64,000 nt of DNA, from assembly GCA_027491295.1 (NCBI GenBank), contig JAIXWK010000002.1, forward strand, positions 308,032 through 372,031, written 5' to 3'. Made by a program: the position numbers and the translations under genes. Below, one piece after another: positions 8,287 through 16,847 of this stretch. The notes under the pieces are model-generated. The model did not search any database and had not been told where the DNA came from. It saw only the letters and a list, made by a program, of their open reading frames with translations. Within the stretch, counting starts at the first letter, position 1. Each line of letters starts with the position of its first letter. This stretch comes from Microbacteriaceae bacterium. Lineage in GTDB: Bacteria > Actinomycetota > Actinomycetes > Actinomycetales > Microbacteriaceae.

Positions 8287-9397
8287 GCGAACCCATCGAT
8301 TCCTCGTAGGCCTTTAGCCAAGCGCGCTGCTGAACGATGTCGGGGTGTGATTCTGAGTAAACAAAGTCAAAGATGTTCTCAAGCGGTGGGGTCGTCAGCG
8401 CAAAGGTCTGCTCGCGGATATCAGCCGCTAGCTCGTCTCCAGCCTGCTTTACGTCTTCAAAGAAAGAGTCTTCGATTCCCTGGCGACGCAGGAAGGTCTC
8501 AAAGCGCGGGATTGGATCGCGGGCCTTCCAGTATTCAACCTCGGACTCATCGCGGTATTTGGAAGGGTCGTCGCTGGTGGTGTGGGCACCGATTCGGTAG
8601 GTCAAAGCCTCGATCAGGTATGGGCCGGCTCCCTCGCGAGCCTCGTCCATGTGGAGCTTGGTGGCGGCATAGCAAGCCAAAACATCGTTTCCATCTACTC
8701 GCATGCCCGGGACTCCAAAGCCGGAACCGCGCATGTAGAGCGGGACCTTGGTCACCTGCTCAACCGGAGATGAGATCGCCCACTGGTTGTTTTGGACAAA
8801 GAACACAATTGGCGCCTCGTAAACAGCCGCAAACAGTAGCGATTCTGAGACATCACCCTCGGCGGTCGCACCATCTCCAAAATAAGAAATCACCGCTAGA
8901 TCGGAATCTTTGTCCCCGGTTCCAACTCGGCCATCAAACTTCACGCCCATGGCATAGCCAACCGCGTGCAGTACCTGTGCACCAAGCACGATCGAATACA
9001 GGTGGTACCTGGTTTCCTCAGGGTTCCAACCACCGTGGTTCACACCGCGCATCATCTTGAGGATTGACATCAGCTCAACACCGTGGGTGATTGCTACACC
9101 GTGTTCACGATAAGAAGGGAAAATGTGGTCGTTTGGTCCAACCGCGTAGCCGGAACCAATCTGAGCACCCTCCTGGCCAATGGCCGGTACCCAAAGACCT
9201 AGCTGGCCCTGGCGCTGCAGTGCAATTGCCTCGATATCAAAGCGGCGGATGCGAGCCATGTCGCGATAGAAGGTTTTTAGCTGGTCTTCACCCAGCGAAT
9301 CAATGATTTCCCCATACTTGGCGTACTGTGCCGGCACGCCGTAGGTGCCGTCCGGAGCAAGCAATTGCATCATCGGAGTGGAATTGTCTGGGGTCAC
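8279..9397 (-). CDS. 2-oxoacid dehydrogenase E1 component, alpha subunit
   Basis: The thiamine-diphosphate-binding alpha subunit has the GDG...N motif as YFGDGATAEGDVSESLLFA and FVQNNQWAIS (mid-protein), plus GQEGAQIGSGYAV and the phosphorylation-loop-like YRIGAHTTSDDPSKYR. The start is ambiguous. A GTG at 9397 gives 372 residues and follows a TAAATT -10 (9405-9410) by 7 nt, fitting a leaderless mRNA. An ATG at 9436 would add 13 residues but would share bases with the divergent start at 9435. I prefer the GTG. It is first gene of the E1-alpha, E1-beta, E2 operon. Confidence 0.88.
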   Translation of the reverse strand: MTPDNSTPMMQLLAPDGTYGVPAQYAKYGEIIDSLGEDQLKTFYRDMARIRRFDIEAIALQRQGQLGLWVPAIGQEGAQIGSGYAVGPNDHIFPSYREHGVAITHGVELMSILKMMRGVNHGGWNPEETRYHLYSIVLGAQVLHAVGYAMGVKFDGRVGTGDKDSDLAVISYFGDGATAEGDVSESLLFAAVYEAPIVFFVQNNQWAISSPVEQVTKVPLYMRGSGFGVPGMRVDGNDVLACYAATKLHMDEAREGAGPYLIEALTYRIGAHTTSDDPSKYRDESEVEYWKARDPIPRFETFLRRQGIEDSFFEDVKQAGDELAADIREQTFALTTPPLENIFDFVYSESHPDIVQQRAWLKAYEESMGSHE

Positions 9398-9434
9398 AGA
9401 ACCTAATTTAGCCCGATACTGAGAGAATTGATTC

Positions 9435-9860
9435 ATGTTGCGCTTTCTTATTAGCACCATTGTCAATGCAGTTGGTCTCTGGGTCGCCACCCTGGTGGTC
9501 CCACAAGTCAAACTCACCCCCTACGGCGGGGATGGGCTTTGGGAGACAATCGGCTCATTTGTGGTTATCGGAGCAATCTTTGGCTTGGTAAACGCCATCA
9601 TCGCTCCGGTTATCAAGGTGTTGGCCTTCCCGCTTTACATCCTGACCTTTGGGTTGATTGCTTTTGTGATCAACGGAGCCCTGCTTTTGATGGTGGCTTG
9701 GTTCTCAACCCTGCTCGGTGCCAATGTCTTCTCAATCGAAGGCTTCACCGCAGAAGGACTGTCGATTGCATCTCTAGGCTGGGCAATCCTGGCTGCGATT
9801 GTGATGTCGATTGCCAGCTTCCTAACTCGCTCGGTCCTCAAGCTTCTAAAGATCAAGTGA
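9435..9860 (+). CDS. Phage-holin-family-like four-helix membrane protein
   Basis: The product is 141 residues with four hydrophobic helices and short loops; it contains FGLVNAIIAPVIKVLAFPLYILTFGL, characteristic of the family named after a mycobacterial phage holin (PF04020). Despite the name, these proteins are chromosomal, widespread and of unknown function; nothing nearby suggests a prophage. The ATG at 9435 interlocks with the possible long start of the divergent E1-alpha gene. Confidence 0.75.
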   Translation: MLRFLISTIVNAVGLWVATLVVPQVKLTPYGGDGLWETIGSFVVIGAIFGLVNAIIAPVIKVLAFPLYILTFGLIAFVINGALLLMVAWFSTLLGANVFSIEGFTAEGLSIASLGWAILAAIVMSIASFLTRSVLKLLKIK

Positions 9861-9903
9861 TTTGAATACCCGCTTTGCCCTGTAAGTAGGGCAAAATGGG
9901 CTG

Positions 9904-11289
9904 GTGAGCAAACTTTCGGTTCAACCACTTTCTCCGCTTGATGGCCGCTACCGCACCCAGGTCGGTGACCTCGGCAATTACCTCAGCGAGGCCGGGCTCA
10001 ACAAAGCCAGAATCCAAGTCGAAATTGAATGGCTAATCTGGCTGGCCGAGAAGGACTTGCTGGGCACCAACACTTCACTTAGCGCAAGCGAAAAGACCGC
10101 ACTTAGAGCTCTCGCCCAAGACTTTAGCGATGCCGATGTTGAGGCAATTGCCAAGATTGAGGCCACCACCAAGCACGATGTCAAAGCCATCGAATACTTC
10201 ATTCGCGATGCGCTTGATCGCATGGGCCGCCTAGACCTTGCGGAACTCGTCCACTTCGCCTGCACCTCAGAAGACATCAACAATCTCTCGTATGCAATAA
10301 CCGTCAAGGAAGCCCTAAACAATGTCTGGCTTCCAAGGGCAATCAAGCTAGTTAGCAAGCTTGAAGGAATTGCCCAAGATCTCAACACCGTCCCAATGCT
10401 TTCAAGAACCCACGGCCAGCCAGCCACCCCAACCACCATGGGCAAAGAGATTGCGGTTTTTGTCTACCGACTCGCTCGTCAGCTGAATCGCATTACCGAC
10501 CAGCAATACCTAGGCAAATTCTCCGGAGCAACCGGCACCTTCGCTGCTCACGTGGCAGCAGCGCCAACTGTGAACTGGCCAGCCGAGTCAAAAGCCTTTG
10601 TTGAACACCTGGGACTTATTTGGAATCCACTAACCACCCAGATCGAATCACACGACTGGCAGGCAGAGCTTTACTCTGCAGTGAGCCACTTCAACCGCAT
10701 TTTGCACAACCTGGCAACCGACATCTGGACCTACATCTCGCTGAACTACTTCAAGCAGATCCCGGTCGCAGGTGCTACCGGGTCCTCGACCATGCCCCAC
10801 AAGGTGAACCCGATACGCTTCGAGAACGCCGAAGCCAACTTGGAACTGGCCAACGCGATCTTGGATTCGCTGGCTCAAACCCTCGTAACCTCAAGATTGC
10901 AGCGCGATCTCACCGACTCAAGCGCTCAGCGCAACATTGGTGTTGGATTTGGTCACTCACTTTTGGCAATCGACAACCTCACCCGCGGCCTAGATGAACT
11001 AGCAATCAACGAGTCGGTGCTGCTGGCGGATCTTCTAGACAACTGGGAGGTTTTGGGCGAGGCGATTCAGACCGCAATCAGGGCTGATGTTGCCAGAGGC
11101 CTCTCAAAGATTTCTGACCCTTACGCACTTCTGAAGGAACTAACCCGAGGCAAGCGCATTTCTGAAGCGGATCTTCTGAGCTTTATTGACGGTTTAGACA
11201 TTCCGTCTGAAACCAAGGATCGCCTCAAGGCACTAAAGCCAAATACCTACGTCGGTTTGGCTAGCGAACTAACCGAATACCTGAAGTAA
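9904..11289 (+). CDS. purB: Adenylosuccinate lyase
   Basis: This 461-residue member of the fumarase/aspartase superfamily has the signature SSTMPHKVNPIRFENAE (about residues 292-308) with its flexible catalytic loop, and the N-terminal PLSPLDGRYR typical of the E. coli-type PurB. Catalytic histidines lie in TSEDINN and SRTHGQPATPTT. It catalyses two fumarate-releasing steps of purine synthesis. Start is a GTG. It stands alone, convergent with the following membrane-protein genes (the stop and the next gene's stop abut). Confidence 0.95.
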   Translation: MSKLSVQPLSPLDGRYRTQVGDLGNYLSEAGLNKARIQVEIEWLIWLAEKDLLGTNTSLSASEKTALRALAQDFSDADVEAIAKIEATTKHDVKAIEYFIRDALDRMGRLDLAELVHFACTSEDINNLSYAITVKEALNNVWLPRAIKLVSKLEGIAQDLNTVPMLSRTHGQPATPTTMGKEIAVFVYRLARQLNRITDQQYLGKFSGATGTFAAHVAAAPTVNWPAESKAFVEHLGLIWNPLTTQIESHDWQAELYSAVSHFNRILHNLATDIWTYISLNYFKQIPVAGATGSSTMPHKVNPIRFENAEANLELANAILDSLAQTLVTSRLQRDLTDSSAQRNIGVGFGHSLLAIDNLTRGLDELAINESVLLADLLDNWEVLGEAIQTAIRADVARGLSKISDPYALLKELTRGKRISEADLLSFIDGLDIPSETKDRLKALKPNTYVGLASELTEYLK

Positions 11290-11502
11290 CTAGCGAAGTT
11301 TCGGGCGATTTGGGTCCTGGTCGTCTGGCTTAAAGCTCAGATCCAGGGTGGCAACGATAACAATTACCACGATGAAGGTCACTAGCCCCCAGACAATACC
11401 GGTCTCAACGAACCTAGTGCCGAAGTAGACCAGGATGCCGGTAAATAGACCAGCCGCGATGGACACGGTCATATAGGTTTTTAGGTTTGTAAAACGCTTC
11501 AC
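11290..11502 (-). CDS. Small two-helix membrane protein, unknown function
   Basis: The product is 70 residues with two hydrophobic helices (MTVSIAAGLFTGILVYFG and VWGLVTFIVVIVIVATLDL) and a charged C-terminus rich in D, P, K and R. I do not recognise a family. It is last gene of a leftward dnaB / membrane protein / this gene run, with a 9-nt gap to the gene before it. Confidence 0.6.
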   Translation of the reverse strand: MKRFTNLKTYMTVSIAAGLFTGILVYFGTRFVETGIVWGLVTFIVVIVIVATLDLSFKPDDQDPNRPKLR

Positions 11503-11511
11503 CTGTAAAGC

Positions 11512-12021
11512 CTACTTGCCCTTTGGTGAGGCAGCAGCAATTCCCCAGTGCACGCCATCAAGCGCAAGGTATGCGCCAAAGAAGCCAACTGCACTCACGG
11601 CATCAAGCGGTACGCCGAGGAAAAGGGCTCCCAGCACAAGCGCAAAGATTGAGCTCAAGAGGTGATCCCTGCCGATCAGAGCCCGAAAGCCGAACCTTCG
11701 AGCCTGGTAAAGCCCAAAGGCTCCGGAGATCAAACCCCAGGTGGCGGTGAGTGCCAAAAAGGCCTCTAAAAGTCCCTGCCCGGACTGGGCAGCAAGAAAA
11801 GCAAAGATTCCAATCAGGGTGGCAAGCGTTGCCATTGGAAGTTCCTGCAGCGCACCCTCGGTCCTGCGGCCAAAAGCCAATGCCGCAGAGCTAAGCCCAA
11901 CAATCAGGCCGTAGGCGGCAAGGGAGTAAAGCCCCACCTCAGGCGAGTGTGACTGGCTGAAGGTGATGAAGACTCCAGCGCCGAAGCTTACGGCTGCTTT
12001 TATAGCTGGTTGGATTTGCAC
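11512..12021 (-). CDS. Multi-pass membrane protein, unknown function
   Basis: This 169-residue protein has about six hydrophobic helices arranged like small HdeD/DUF308-type proteins, but no diagnostic motif. Actinobacterial relatives are often misnamed acyl-CoA synthetase in databases; nothing here supports that. The start is a GTG at 12021, 4 nt after the dnaB stop, so it is translated from the dnaB transcript. Confidence 0.6.
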   Translation of the reverse strand: MQIQPAIKAAVSFGAGVFITFSQSHSPEVGLYSLAAYGLIVGLSSAALAFGRRTEGALQELPMATLATLIGIFAFLAAQSGQGLLEAFLALTATWGLISGAFGLYQARRFGFRALIGRDHLLSSIFALVLGALFLGVPLDAVSAVGFFGAYLALDGVHWGIAAASPKGK

Positions 12022-12025
12022 AGGC

Positions 12026-13369
12026 CTAGCTTGGCATATTTACAAAGCGGGAGTACTGACCGTGGAATGCAACCACAACGGTTCCGGTAGGTCCGTTTCG
12101 CTGCTTAGCCAAGATGAGGTCGGCTTCTCCTGCTCGCGGGTGATCCTTTTCGTAGATGCCCTCGCGGTGCAAAAGCACTACGACGTCGGCATCCTGCTCC
12201 AAAGATCCAGACTCACGAAGGTGGGAAAGTTCAGGCTTTTTGTCTTTTGCCTGCTCTGCCTGACGGTTCAGCTGGCTTAGCGCAACTACCGGCAAACCGA
12301 GCTCCTTGGCCAAAAGCTTGAGCGCTCTTGAGAATTCCGAGACTTCCTGCTGACGAGACTCAACCTTTTTACCGCTTGACATCAGCTGGATGTAGTCGAT
12401 CACTACAAGTTTTAGGTCAACCTGTTGGGCCAGGCGGCGGCACTTGGCTCGAATTTCGACCAGCGACATGTTTGGGCTGTCATCGATAAACAGCGGGGCG
12501 TCGTTGATTCGGCCTCGGACCGCTGCCAAGCGGGTCCAATCGGCGTCGGTAACCGTTCCCTTACGCATCGACTGCAGATAGATGGAGGATTCGGCGCTCA
12601 TCAAACGCATTGCGATATCAGAACGTCCCATTTCCAGGGAGAAGAAAATTGTGGCTTGGTTGTGCTTTACGGCCGCGTTTCTGGCAAGGTCAAGCGCAAA
12701 GGTCGACTTTCCAACCGCAGGACGGGCAGCGACAATGATCAACTGTCCCGCGTGCAGACCATGGGTGTAGGCGTCTAGGTCGGTAAATCCAGTTGGAACA
12801 CCGGTTAGTTCACCGCCACGCTTTTGGGCCCCCTCGATTTCCTGAATAGCAGCCTCGAGAGAGTCACTCAGTGGAACGTAATCCTCTCTTGAAGACTGAC
12901 TTGAAACCCTGTAAATCTCGGCCTGCGCCTGGTTTACCAAGTCCTCAACTTCACCTTGGCTCTCGTAGCCCGCCTGAGCGATGCGAGTGCCGGCCTCAAT
13001 TAGGCGGCGAAGGATTGCTTTATCAGCGACGATTTTGGCGTAGTAGCCGGCATTAGCAGCGGTCGGAACGTAGCCGGTTAGCGAGTGCAAGTAGTCGGCA
13101 CCACCAGCCTTGACCAGGTTTCCCTGCTTATTCAGCTCGTCCGTCACAGCGATTACGTCGGTCGGCTCACCGCGACCAAACAGGTTCAAAACGGCGTTGA
13201 AGATTAGTTCGTGCTTCGGCGCATAGAAGTCGACGCCTGAAACTGCCTCAAAGACCTCGGCTACCGCTTCTTGGCTCAGCAACATGCCACCGAGAGTGGA
13301 TTGCTCAGCATCTAGGTTGTGCGGAACGACTCTTGGATCGGCCGACGGGACCGGTGCCAACATCGACAT
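12026..13369 (-). CDS. dnaB: Replicative DNA helicase DnaB
   Basis: This 447-residue helicase has the N-terminal helical domain (PHNLDAEQSTLGGMLLSQEA), a linker, and a RecA-like domain with Walker A ARPAVGKST (near residue 217), LVVIDYIQLM (Walker B) and the arginine-finger region near the end. It unwinds DNA at the fork and would be loaded at oriC with help from DnaA and the DciA protein encoded at 32.1 kb. No intein is present, unlike some actinobacterial dnaB genes. The region directly upstream (13437-13610) holds five perfect DnaA boxes, suggesting DnaA control. Confidence 0.95.
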   Translation of the reverse strand: MSMLAPVPSADPRVVPHNLDAEQSTLGGMLLSQEAVAEVFEAVSGVDFYAPKHELIFNAVLNLFGRGEPTDVIAVTDELNKQGNLVKAGGADYLHSLTGYVPTAANAGYYAKIVADKAILRRLIEAGTRIAQAGYESQGEVEDLVNQAQAEIYRVSSQSSREDYVPLSDSLEAAIQEIEGAQKRGGELTGVPTGFTDLDAYTHGLHAGQLIIVAARPAVGKSTFALDLARNAAVKHNQATIFFSLEMGRSDIAMRLMSAESSIYLQSMRKGTVTDADWTRLAAVRGRINDAPLFIDDSPNMSLVEIRAKCRRLAQQVDLKLVVIDYIQLMSSGKKVESRQQEVSEFSRALKLLAKELGLPVVALSQLNRQAEQAKDKKPELSHLRESGSLEQDADVVVLLHREGIYEKDHPRAGEADLILAKQRNGPTGTVVVAFHGQYSRFVNMPS

Positions 13370-13436
13370 AAAAACCTCCAGATTTAGCTAAGCCTTGTAT
13401 AGCTTGGGGTACTGACAATTTAGATTCAAACCACGC

Positions 13437-13610
13437 TGTGGATAACTGTGGATAACTGTGTGGAAACACGCCGAACAATACTGTGGAAAACTCAGTGTTG
13501 CCTGTGGATAACTGTGGATAACTTTTCTAGACCCCAGTGTTTATAAGGGTTCGACCTGTGCACAATTTAAAGTGGAAAACTCTAAACCTCAACCTAAAGG
13601 TTGTGGATAA
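13437..13610. promoter_or_regulatory. Array of DnaA boxes upstream of dnaB
   Basis: The 307-bp gap between dnaB and rplI holds five perfect DnaA boxes, read as TGTGGATAA, at 13437, 13447, 13503, 13513 and 13602. All have the same orientation, and the first four form two pairs with 10-bp spacing. TGTGGAAAA at 13482 is one mismatch away. The rest of the gap holds no gene apart from the rplI terminator. Confidence 0.8.
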
Positions 13611-13636
13611 CCTTGGGTTTTTTGTGTAAAAAATGG

Positions 13637-13663
13637 AAACGGCCCGGGGTCACCGGGCCGTTT
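13637..13663 (-). terminator. Rho-independent terminator of the rpsF-ssb-rpsR-rplI operon
   Basis: An 11-bp perfect stem, AAACGGCCCGG (13637-13647) with CCGGGCCGTTT (13653-13663), has a 5-nt loop. On the minus strand it is followed by a T run (CCATTTTTTACAC), the classic form. Confidence 0.9.
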
Positions 13664-13677
13664 CGTTAATCTTTTGG

Positions 13678-14130
13678 TTACTTTGCAGCAACTACCTGTA
13701 GCTTCACGTTTGCAACTAGGTCGCTGGTTACGCGAACAGTGGCCTCGTACTCGCCCACGGTGGAGATTTTCGAGGAGATCTCAACCTTGCGCTTGTCGAT
13801 TGCACCGATGCCCAGTGCGACAACTGCGTCCACAACATCTTGGGTCTTGACCGCACCGAAGATGCGGCCGTTAGCGCCAGCCTTGACGCTGATGCGGATA
13901 GCCTTCTCCTCGAGCTTGGTCTTGATGGCCTTTGCCTCTTCAACAGAAGCAAACTCGCGAGCCTGGCGAGCAGCGCGGATCTGAGTGATCTGCTTCTCTC
14001 CACCCTTGGTCCAAACAACCGCTAGGCCGTTTGGAATCAGGAAGTTACGTGCGTAACCTGCCTTTACGTCTACTACATCACCTGCGGAACCGAGTCCGGA
14101 GACCTCATTGGTCAAAATTAGCTTCGACAT
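13678..14130 (-). CDS. rplI: 50S ribosomal protein L9
   Basis: The product is 150 residues. The N-terminal domain has [26 protein letters not shown], the L9 signature, followed by the long connecting helix and the C-terminal domain with [17 protein letters not shown]. It binds 23S rRNA near the L1 stalk. It is last gene of the operon and lies 11 nt after rpsR. Confidence 0.96.
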   Translation of the reverse strand: MSKLILTNEVSGLGSAGDVVDVKAGYARNFLIPNGLAVVWTKGGEKQITQIRAARQAREFASVEEAKAIKTKLEEKAIRISVKAGANGRIFGAVKTQDVVDAVVALGIGAIDKRKVEISSKISTVGEYEATVRVTSDLVANVKLQVVAAK

Positions 14131-14141
14131 GGGGATTCTCC

Positions 14142-14399
14142 TTAGCGCCCGGCACCGGAGTATGGCAATAGTGCCATCTCGCGTGCATTCTTAATCGCGG
14201 TTGCGATCTTGCGCTGGTCCTGCACCGTTGCACCGGTGATACGACGAGCGCGGATCTTGCCGCGGTCGGATACGAACTTACGAAGGGTAGCGACGTCTTT
14301 GTAGTCGATAACCTCGATTTTGATGGTCTTGGCCGGGGCAAGTTTCGCAAACTTAGAGTTCATGCGAGCCTTGCGGCGGTCAGCTCCTTTTCCTGCCAT
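14142..14399 (-). CDS. rpsR: 30S ribosomal protein S18, cysteine-free
   Basis: This 85-residue protein carries the S18 core ([29 protein letters not shown] and [19 protein letters not shown]). There is no cysteine, so like S14, L33 and L28 above it is of the zinc-independent type. It binds the 30S platform with S6, which is encoded two genes upstream. Confidence 0.96.
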   Translation of the reverse strand: MAGKGADRRKARMNSKFAKLAPAKTIKIEVIDYKDVATLRKFVSDRGKIRARRITGATVQDQRKIATAIKNAREMALLPYSGAGR

Positions 14400-14419
14400 T
14401 TTCTTCTCCTTGGAATTCT

Positions 14420-14902
14420 TTAGAACGGTGCTTCGTCAACTGCTGGGTCTGCTGGGTTGGCCCAAGCGTCGGCGCCAGATGCTGGAGCCTTGGTCTCGCC
14501 CCACGGGGACTCGACTGCTGGAGCGCCACCTTCGCGAGCGCGGCGAGTGATGGATGCGGTTGCATAGCGCAGAGATGGACCGATTTCATCGATCTCTAGC
14601 TCGAGCGATGCGCGAGCCTCTCCCTGAGCGCTCTGGTAAGCAGAAGGTGCCTTTAGGCGACCGGTAACAACTACACGAGTTCCCTTGGTGATGGACTGTG
14701 CGATGTTTTCTGCTGCCTCACGCCAAGCGGTGCAACGAACCCATACGGTGTCGCCGTCAACCCATTCGTTGGTTGAGCGGTTTAGGGTGCGGGGAGTTGA
14801 GCCAACGCGGACAGATACAACTGCCACGCCGCCCTGGGTGTAGCGAAGTTCCGGGTCATCGGCAAGATTGCCAACGATGGTAACGCTAACCTCGCCCGCC
14901 AT
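14420..14902 (-). CDS. ssb: Single-stranded DNA-binding protein
   Basis: This 160-residue protein has an N-terminal OB fold ([49 protein letters not shown]) and a C-terminal acidic tip ending DEAPF in place of the usual DDDIPF, which recruits replication and repair partners. The linker between them is short. It overlaps the rpsF stop by 1 nt. It protects ssDNA at forks. Confidence 0.93.
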   Translation of the reverse strand: MAGEVSVTIVGNLADDPELRYTQGGVAVVSVRVGSTPRTLNRSTNEWVDGDTVWVRCTAWREAAENIAQSITKGTRVVVTGRLKAPSAYQSAQGEARASLELEIDEIGPSLRYATASITRRAREGGAPAVESPWGETKAPASGADAWANPADPAVDEAPF

Positions 14903-15297
14903 TAGTTGCTCCTAGGACCCGATGGGCGCTTGCCGCCTGGGCGACCGCCACGTGGAGCACGAGCTGGCTTGTCCTCCGGCACGAACTCAATTGGGTTGAT
15001 GCTGAAAATCGCATCTTCTAGGCGAAGCACCTTGGTGCGAAGCACTGACTCAGAAATTCTTAGCAAGCGGTCAAATTCGCTGACTGCTGCTGGGCTCGAG
15101 GTTACGTTGACAACAACGTAAATGCCCTCTGAGTGCTTCTGAATTTGGTATGTCATTCGACGACGACCCCAAATATCAACCTTGTCCACGGTGCCACCAT
15201 TGCTGGTGATTGCCAATAGGAATTTGTCGATAGTTGCGGTTACTGTGCGGTCGTCAAGCTGAGGGTCCAAAATGACCATCACCTCGTAGTTATGCAT
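14902..15297 (-). CDS. rpsF: 30S ribosomal protein S6
   Basis: This 131-residue S6 (MHNYEVMVILDPQLDDRTV, then VDIWGRRRMTYQIQKHSEGIYVVVNV) has a basic, glycine/proline-rich tail (PARAPRGGRPGGKRPSGPR). It is first gene of rpsF-ssb-rpsR-rplI and has a strong AAGGAGGTG ribosome-binding site that sits in a foldable leader (15308-15351). Confidence 0.96.
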   Translation of the reverse strand: MHNYEVMVILDPQLDDRTVTATIDKFLLAITSNGGTVDKVDIWGRRRMTYQIQKHSEGIYVVVNVTSSPAAVSEFDRLLRISESVLRTKVLRLEDAIFSINPIEFVPEDKPARAPRGGRPGGKRPSGPRSN

Positions 15298-15307
15298 AGT
15301 TCACCCA

Positions 15308-15351
15308 CCTCCTTCGGTCTAGAGCGGCCATGGTCTTTCCATGGCAGGAGG
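15308..15351 (-). promoter_or_regulatory. Foldable rpsF leader that could pair the Shine-Dalgarno sequence
   Basis: In the minus-strand RNA, CCUCCU (15346-15351) can pair with the SD AGGAGG (15308-15313), enclosing a 7-bp GCCAUGG/CCAUGGC hairpin (15327-15345) and two CCG triplets. Leaders that bind the S6:S18 complex in other bacteria contain a conserved CCG near a hairpin ahead of rpsF. The match here is by eye only. Confidence 0.35.
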
Positions 15352-15389
15352 GTATTTGCATGTTCGTTGCTTAGAGCAACCTTTAGAGC

Positions 15390-16808
15390 CTACCTTTGTT
15401 GCCACCAGGTAAGCAAGCGTTTTTTGGCTTCTTCCTGGCCGATTTCGCCCTCGTCTAGGCGGATTTCCAAAAGGAATGAGTAGGCCTCGCCGACTTCGCG
15501 GCCAGGCTTGATGTTTAAAATCTCCATGATTTGTGCGCCGTCAAGCTCAGGGCGCATTGAGTCGAGCTCTTCCTTTTCGGCCAAAACCGCAATTCGCTGC
15601 TCAAGATCGTCGTAGGCGTGAGATAGGCGATCGGCCTTGCGCTGGTTTCTGGTTGTGACATCCGCACGGGTAAGTGCGTGCAGCCTAAGTAGCTGCTGTT
15701 CGGAATCCCTCACGTAGCGACGAACCGCGCTGTCACTCCACTGCTGGTCGGAATAACCAAAAAATCTCAGGTGCAATTCGACCAACTTAGAAACTGCCTT
15801 GATGGTGTCATTGTCAAAGCGCAGCGCGGTCAAACGCTTCTTCGCAAGCTTTCCACCCACCACATCGTGGTGGTGGAAGGAAACCGCACCACCGGTTTCG
15901 AGCTTTCTGGTCGCGGGCTTTCCGATATCGTGCAGTAGCGCTGCCAAACGAAGAACCAGGTCCTTGTTTAGGCCGTAGTCCTTCTCGTAGTCGATTGCCT
16001 GCTGCACCACGGTCAGGGTGTGCTGGTAGACGTCTTTGTGGTGGTGGTGCTCATCCAATTCCAAGCGCAAAGCCGGCAGTTCCGGCAAAACATAGCCAGC
16101 GATTCCGCTGTCAACTAGGGCCTCAAGCCCGGGTCTTGGGTTATCGGAAAGCAACAGCTTGGTTAGTTCGTCCCTGACTCGCTCGGCGGAGATGATCTCG
16201 ATGCGCTCACTCATTTGAACCATCGCCTCAAAGGTTTCGGGCTCAATCTCAAACCCGAGCTGGGAGGTAAAGCGAGCAGCACGCATCATTCGCAATGGGT
16301 CGTCTGAGAAGGAGACCTCGGGTTTTGAAGGGGTGCGCAAAGTGGCTCCAAGAAGATCCTTGAGGCCCTGATGGGGATCTACAAAAGTTCTGGAGGGAAG
16401 CCTTAGCGCCATCGCATTGACCGTGAAGTCTCGACGAATCAGGTCGTCTTCAAGATTGTCGCCAAATGCCACGGTTGGTTTACGGGATTCAGGGTCGTAG
16501 GAATCCGCTCGATAGGTCGTGATTTCAACCTGTTCGCCATCGATTTGGGCGGCAATGGTGCCAAACTCGCGGCCAATGTCCCAGGTCGCCGTCGCGATTG
16601 GCTTTACGAGCTTGAGAATCTGGTCAGGGTTGGCATTTGTGGTGAAGTCGAGATCCGGGGCAATCCTGTCCAAAATGGCGTCCCTAACCGGCCCACCAAC
16701 CAGCGCCAATTCAAAGCCGTCAGCCTCAAACAGTGCACCAAGTCGATCCAGCAGTGGATTTTGGGTGTTCTGCTGGAGGTTTTTTAGCGCCTCGGCAACG
16801 GGTTGCAT
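15390..16808 (-). CDS. cca: CCA tRNA nucleotidyltransferase / poly(A) polymerase family
   Basis: The start at 16808 (MQPVAEALKNLQQNTQ) gives 472 residues. The upstream 60 codons of open frame overlap the divergent Nudix gene and show no homology. The nucleotidyltransferase head has LVGGPVRDAILDRIAPDLDFTT (about residues 36-57) and the RRDFTVNAMALRL motif. A C-terminal HD domain follows (LAALLHDIGKPATR, HHHDVVGG), typical of actinobacterial CCA enzymes. It adds or repairs the CCA end, needed for tRNAs such as tRNA-Ala at 37.7 kb, which does not encode CCA. Confidence 0.93.
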   Translation of the reverse strand: MQPVAEALKNLQQNTQNPLLDRLGALFEADGFELALVGGPVRDAILDRIAPDLDFTTNANPDQILKLVKPIATATWDIGREFGTIAAQIDGEQVEITTYRADSYDPESRKPTVAFGDNLEDDLIRRDFTVNAMALRLPSRTFVDPHQGLKDLLGATLRTPSKPEVSFSDDPLRMMRAARFTSQLGFEIEPETFEAMVQMSERIEIISAERVRDELTKLLLSDNPRPGLEALVDSGIAGYVLPELPALRLELDEHHHHKDVYQHTLTVVQQAIDYEKDYGLNKDLVLRLAALLHDIGKPATRKLETGGAVSFHHHDVVGGKLAKKRLTALRFDNDTIKAVSKLVELHLRFFGYSDQQWSDSAVRRYVRDSEQQLLRLHALTRADVTTRNQRKADRLSHAYDDLEQRIAVLAEKEELDSMRPELDGAQIMEILNIKPGREVGEAYSFLLEIRLDEGEIGQEEAKKRLLTWWQQR

Positions 16809-16847
16809 CGCAACTAGCTTGCCATAGCCTGCAAGTAGAGTTGGGGC

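Noticed and set aside
8233-9060. A 275-codon plus-strand frame opposite the E1-alpha gene
   Set aside because: It lies fully antisense to an established enzyme gene and its translation is low-complexity, rich in R, P, S and Q.
9435-9860. Possible prophage, because of the phage-holin family name
   Set aside because: The family is chromosomal in many actinobacteria; there is no lysin, structural or integrase gene near it.
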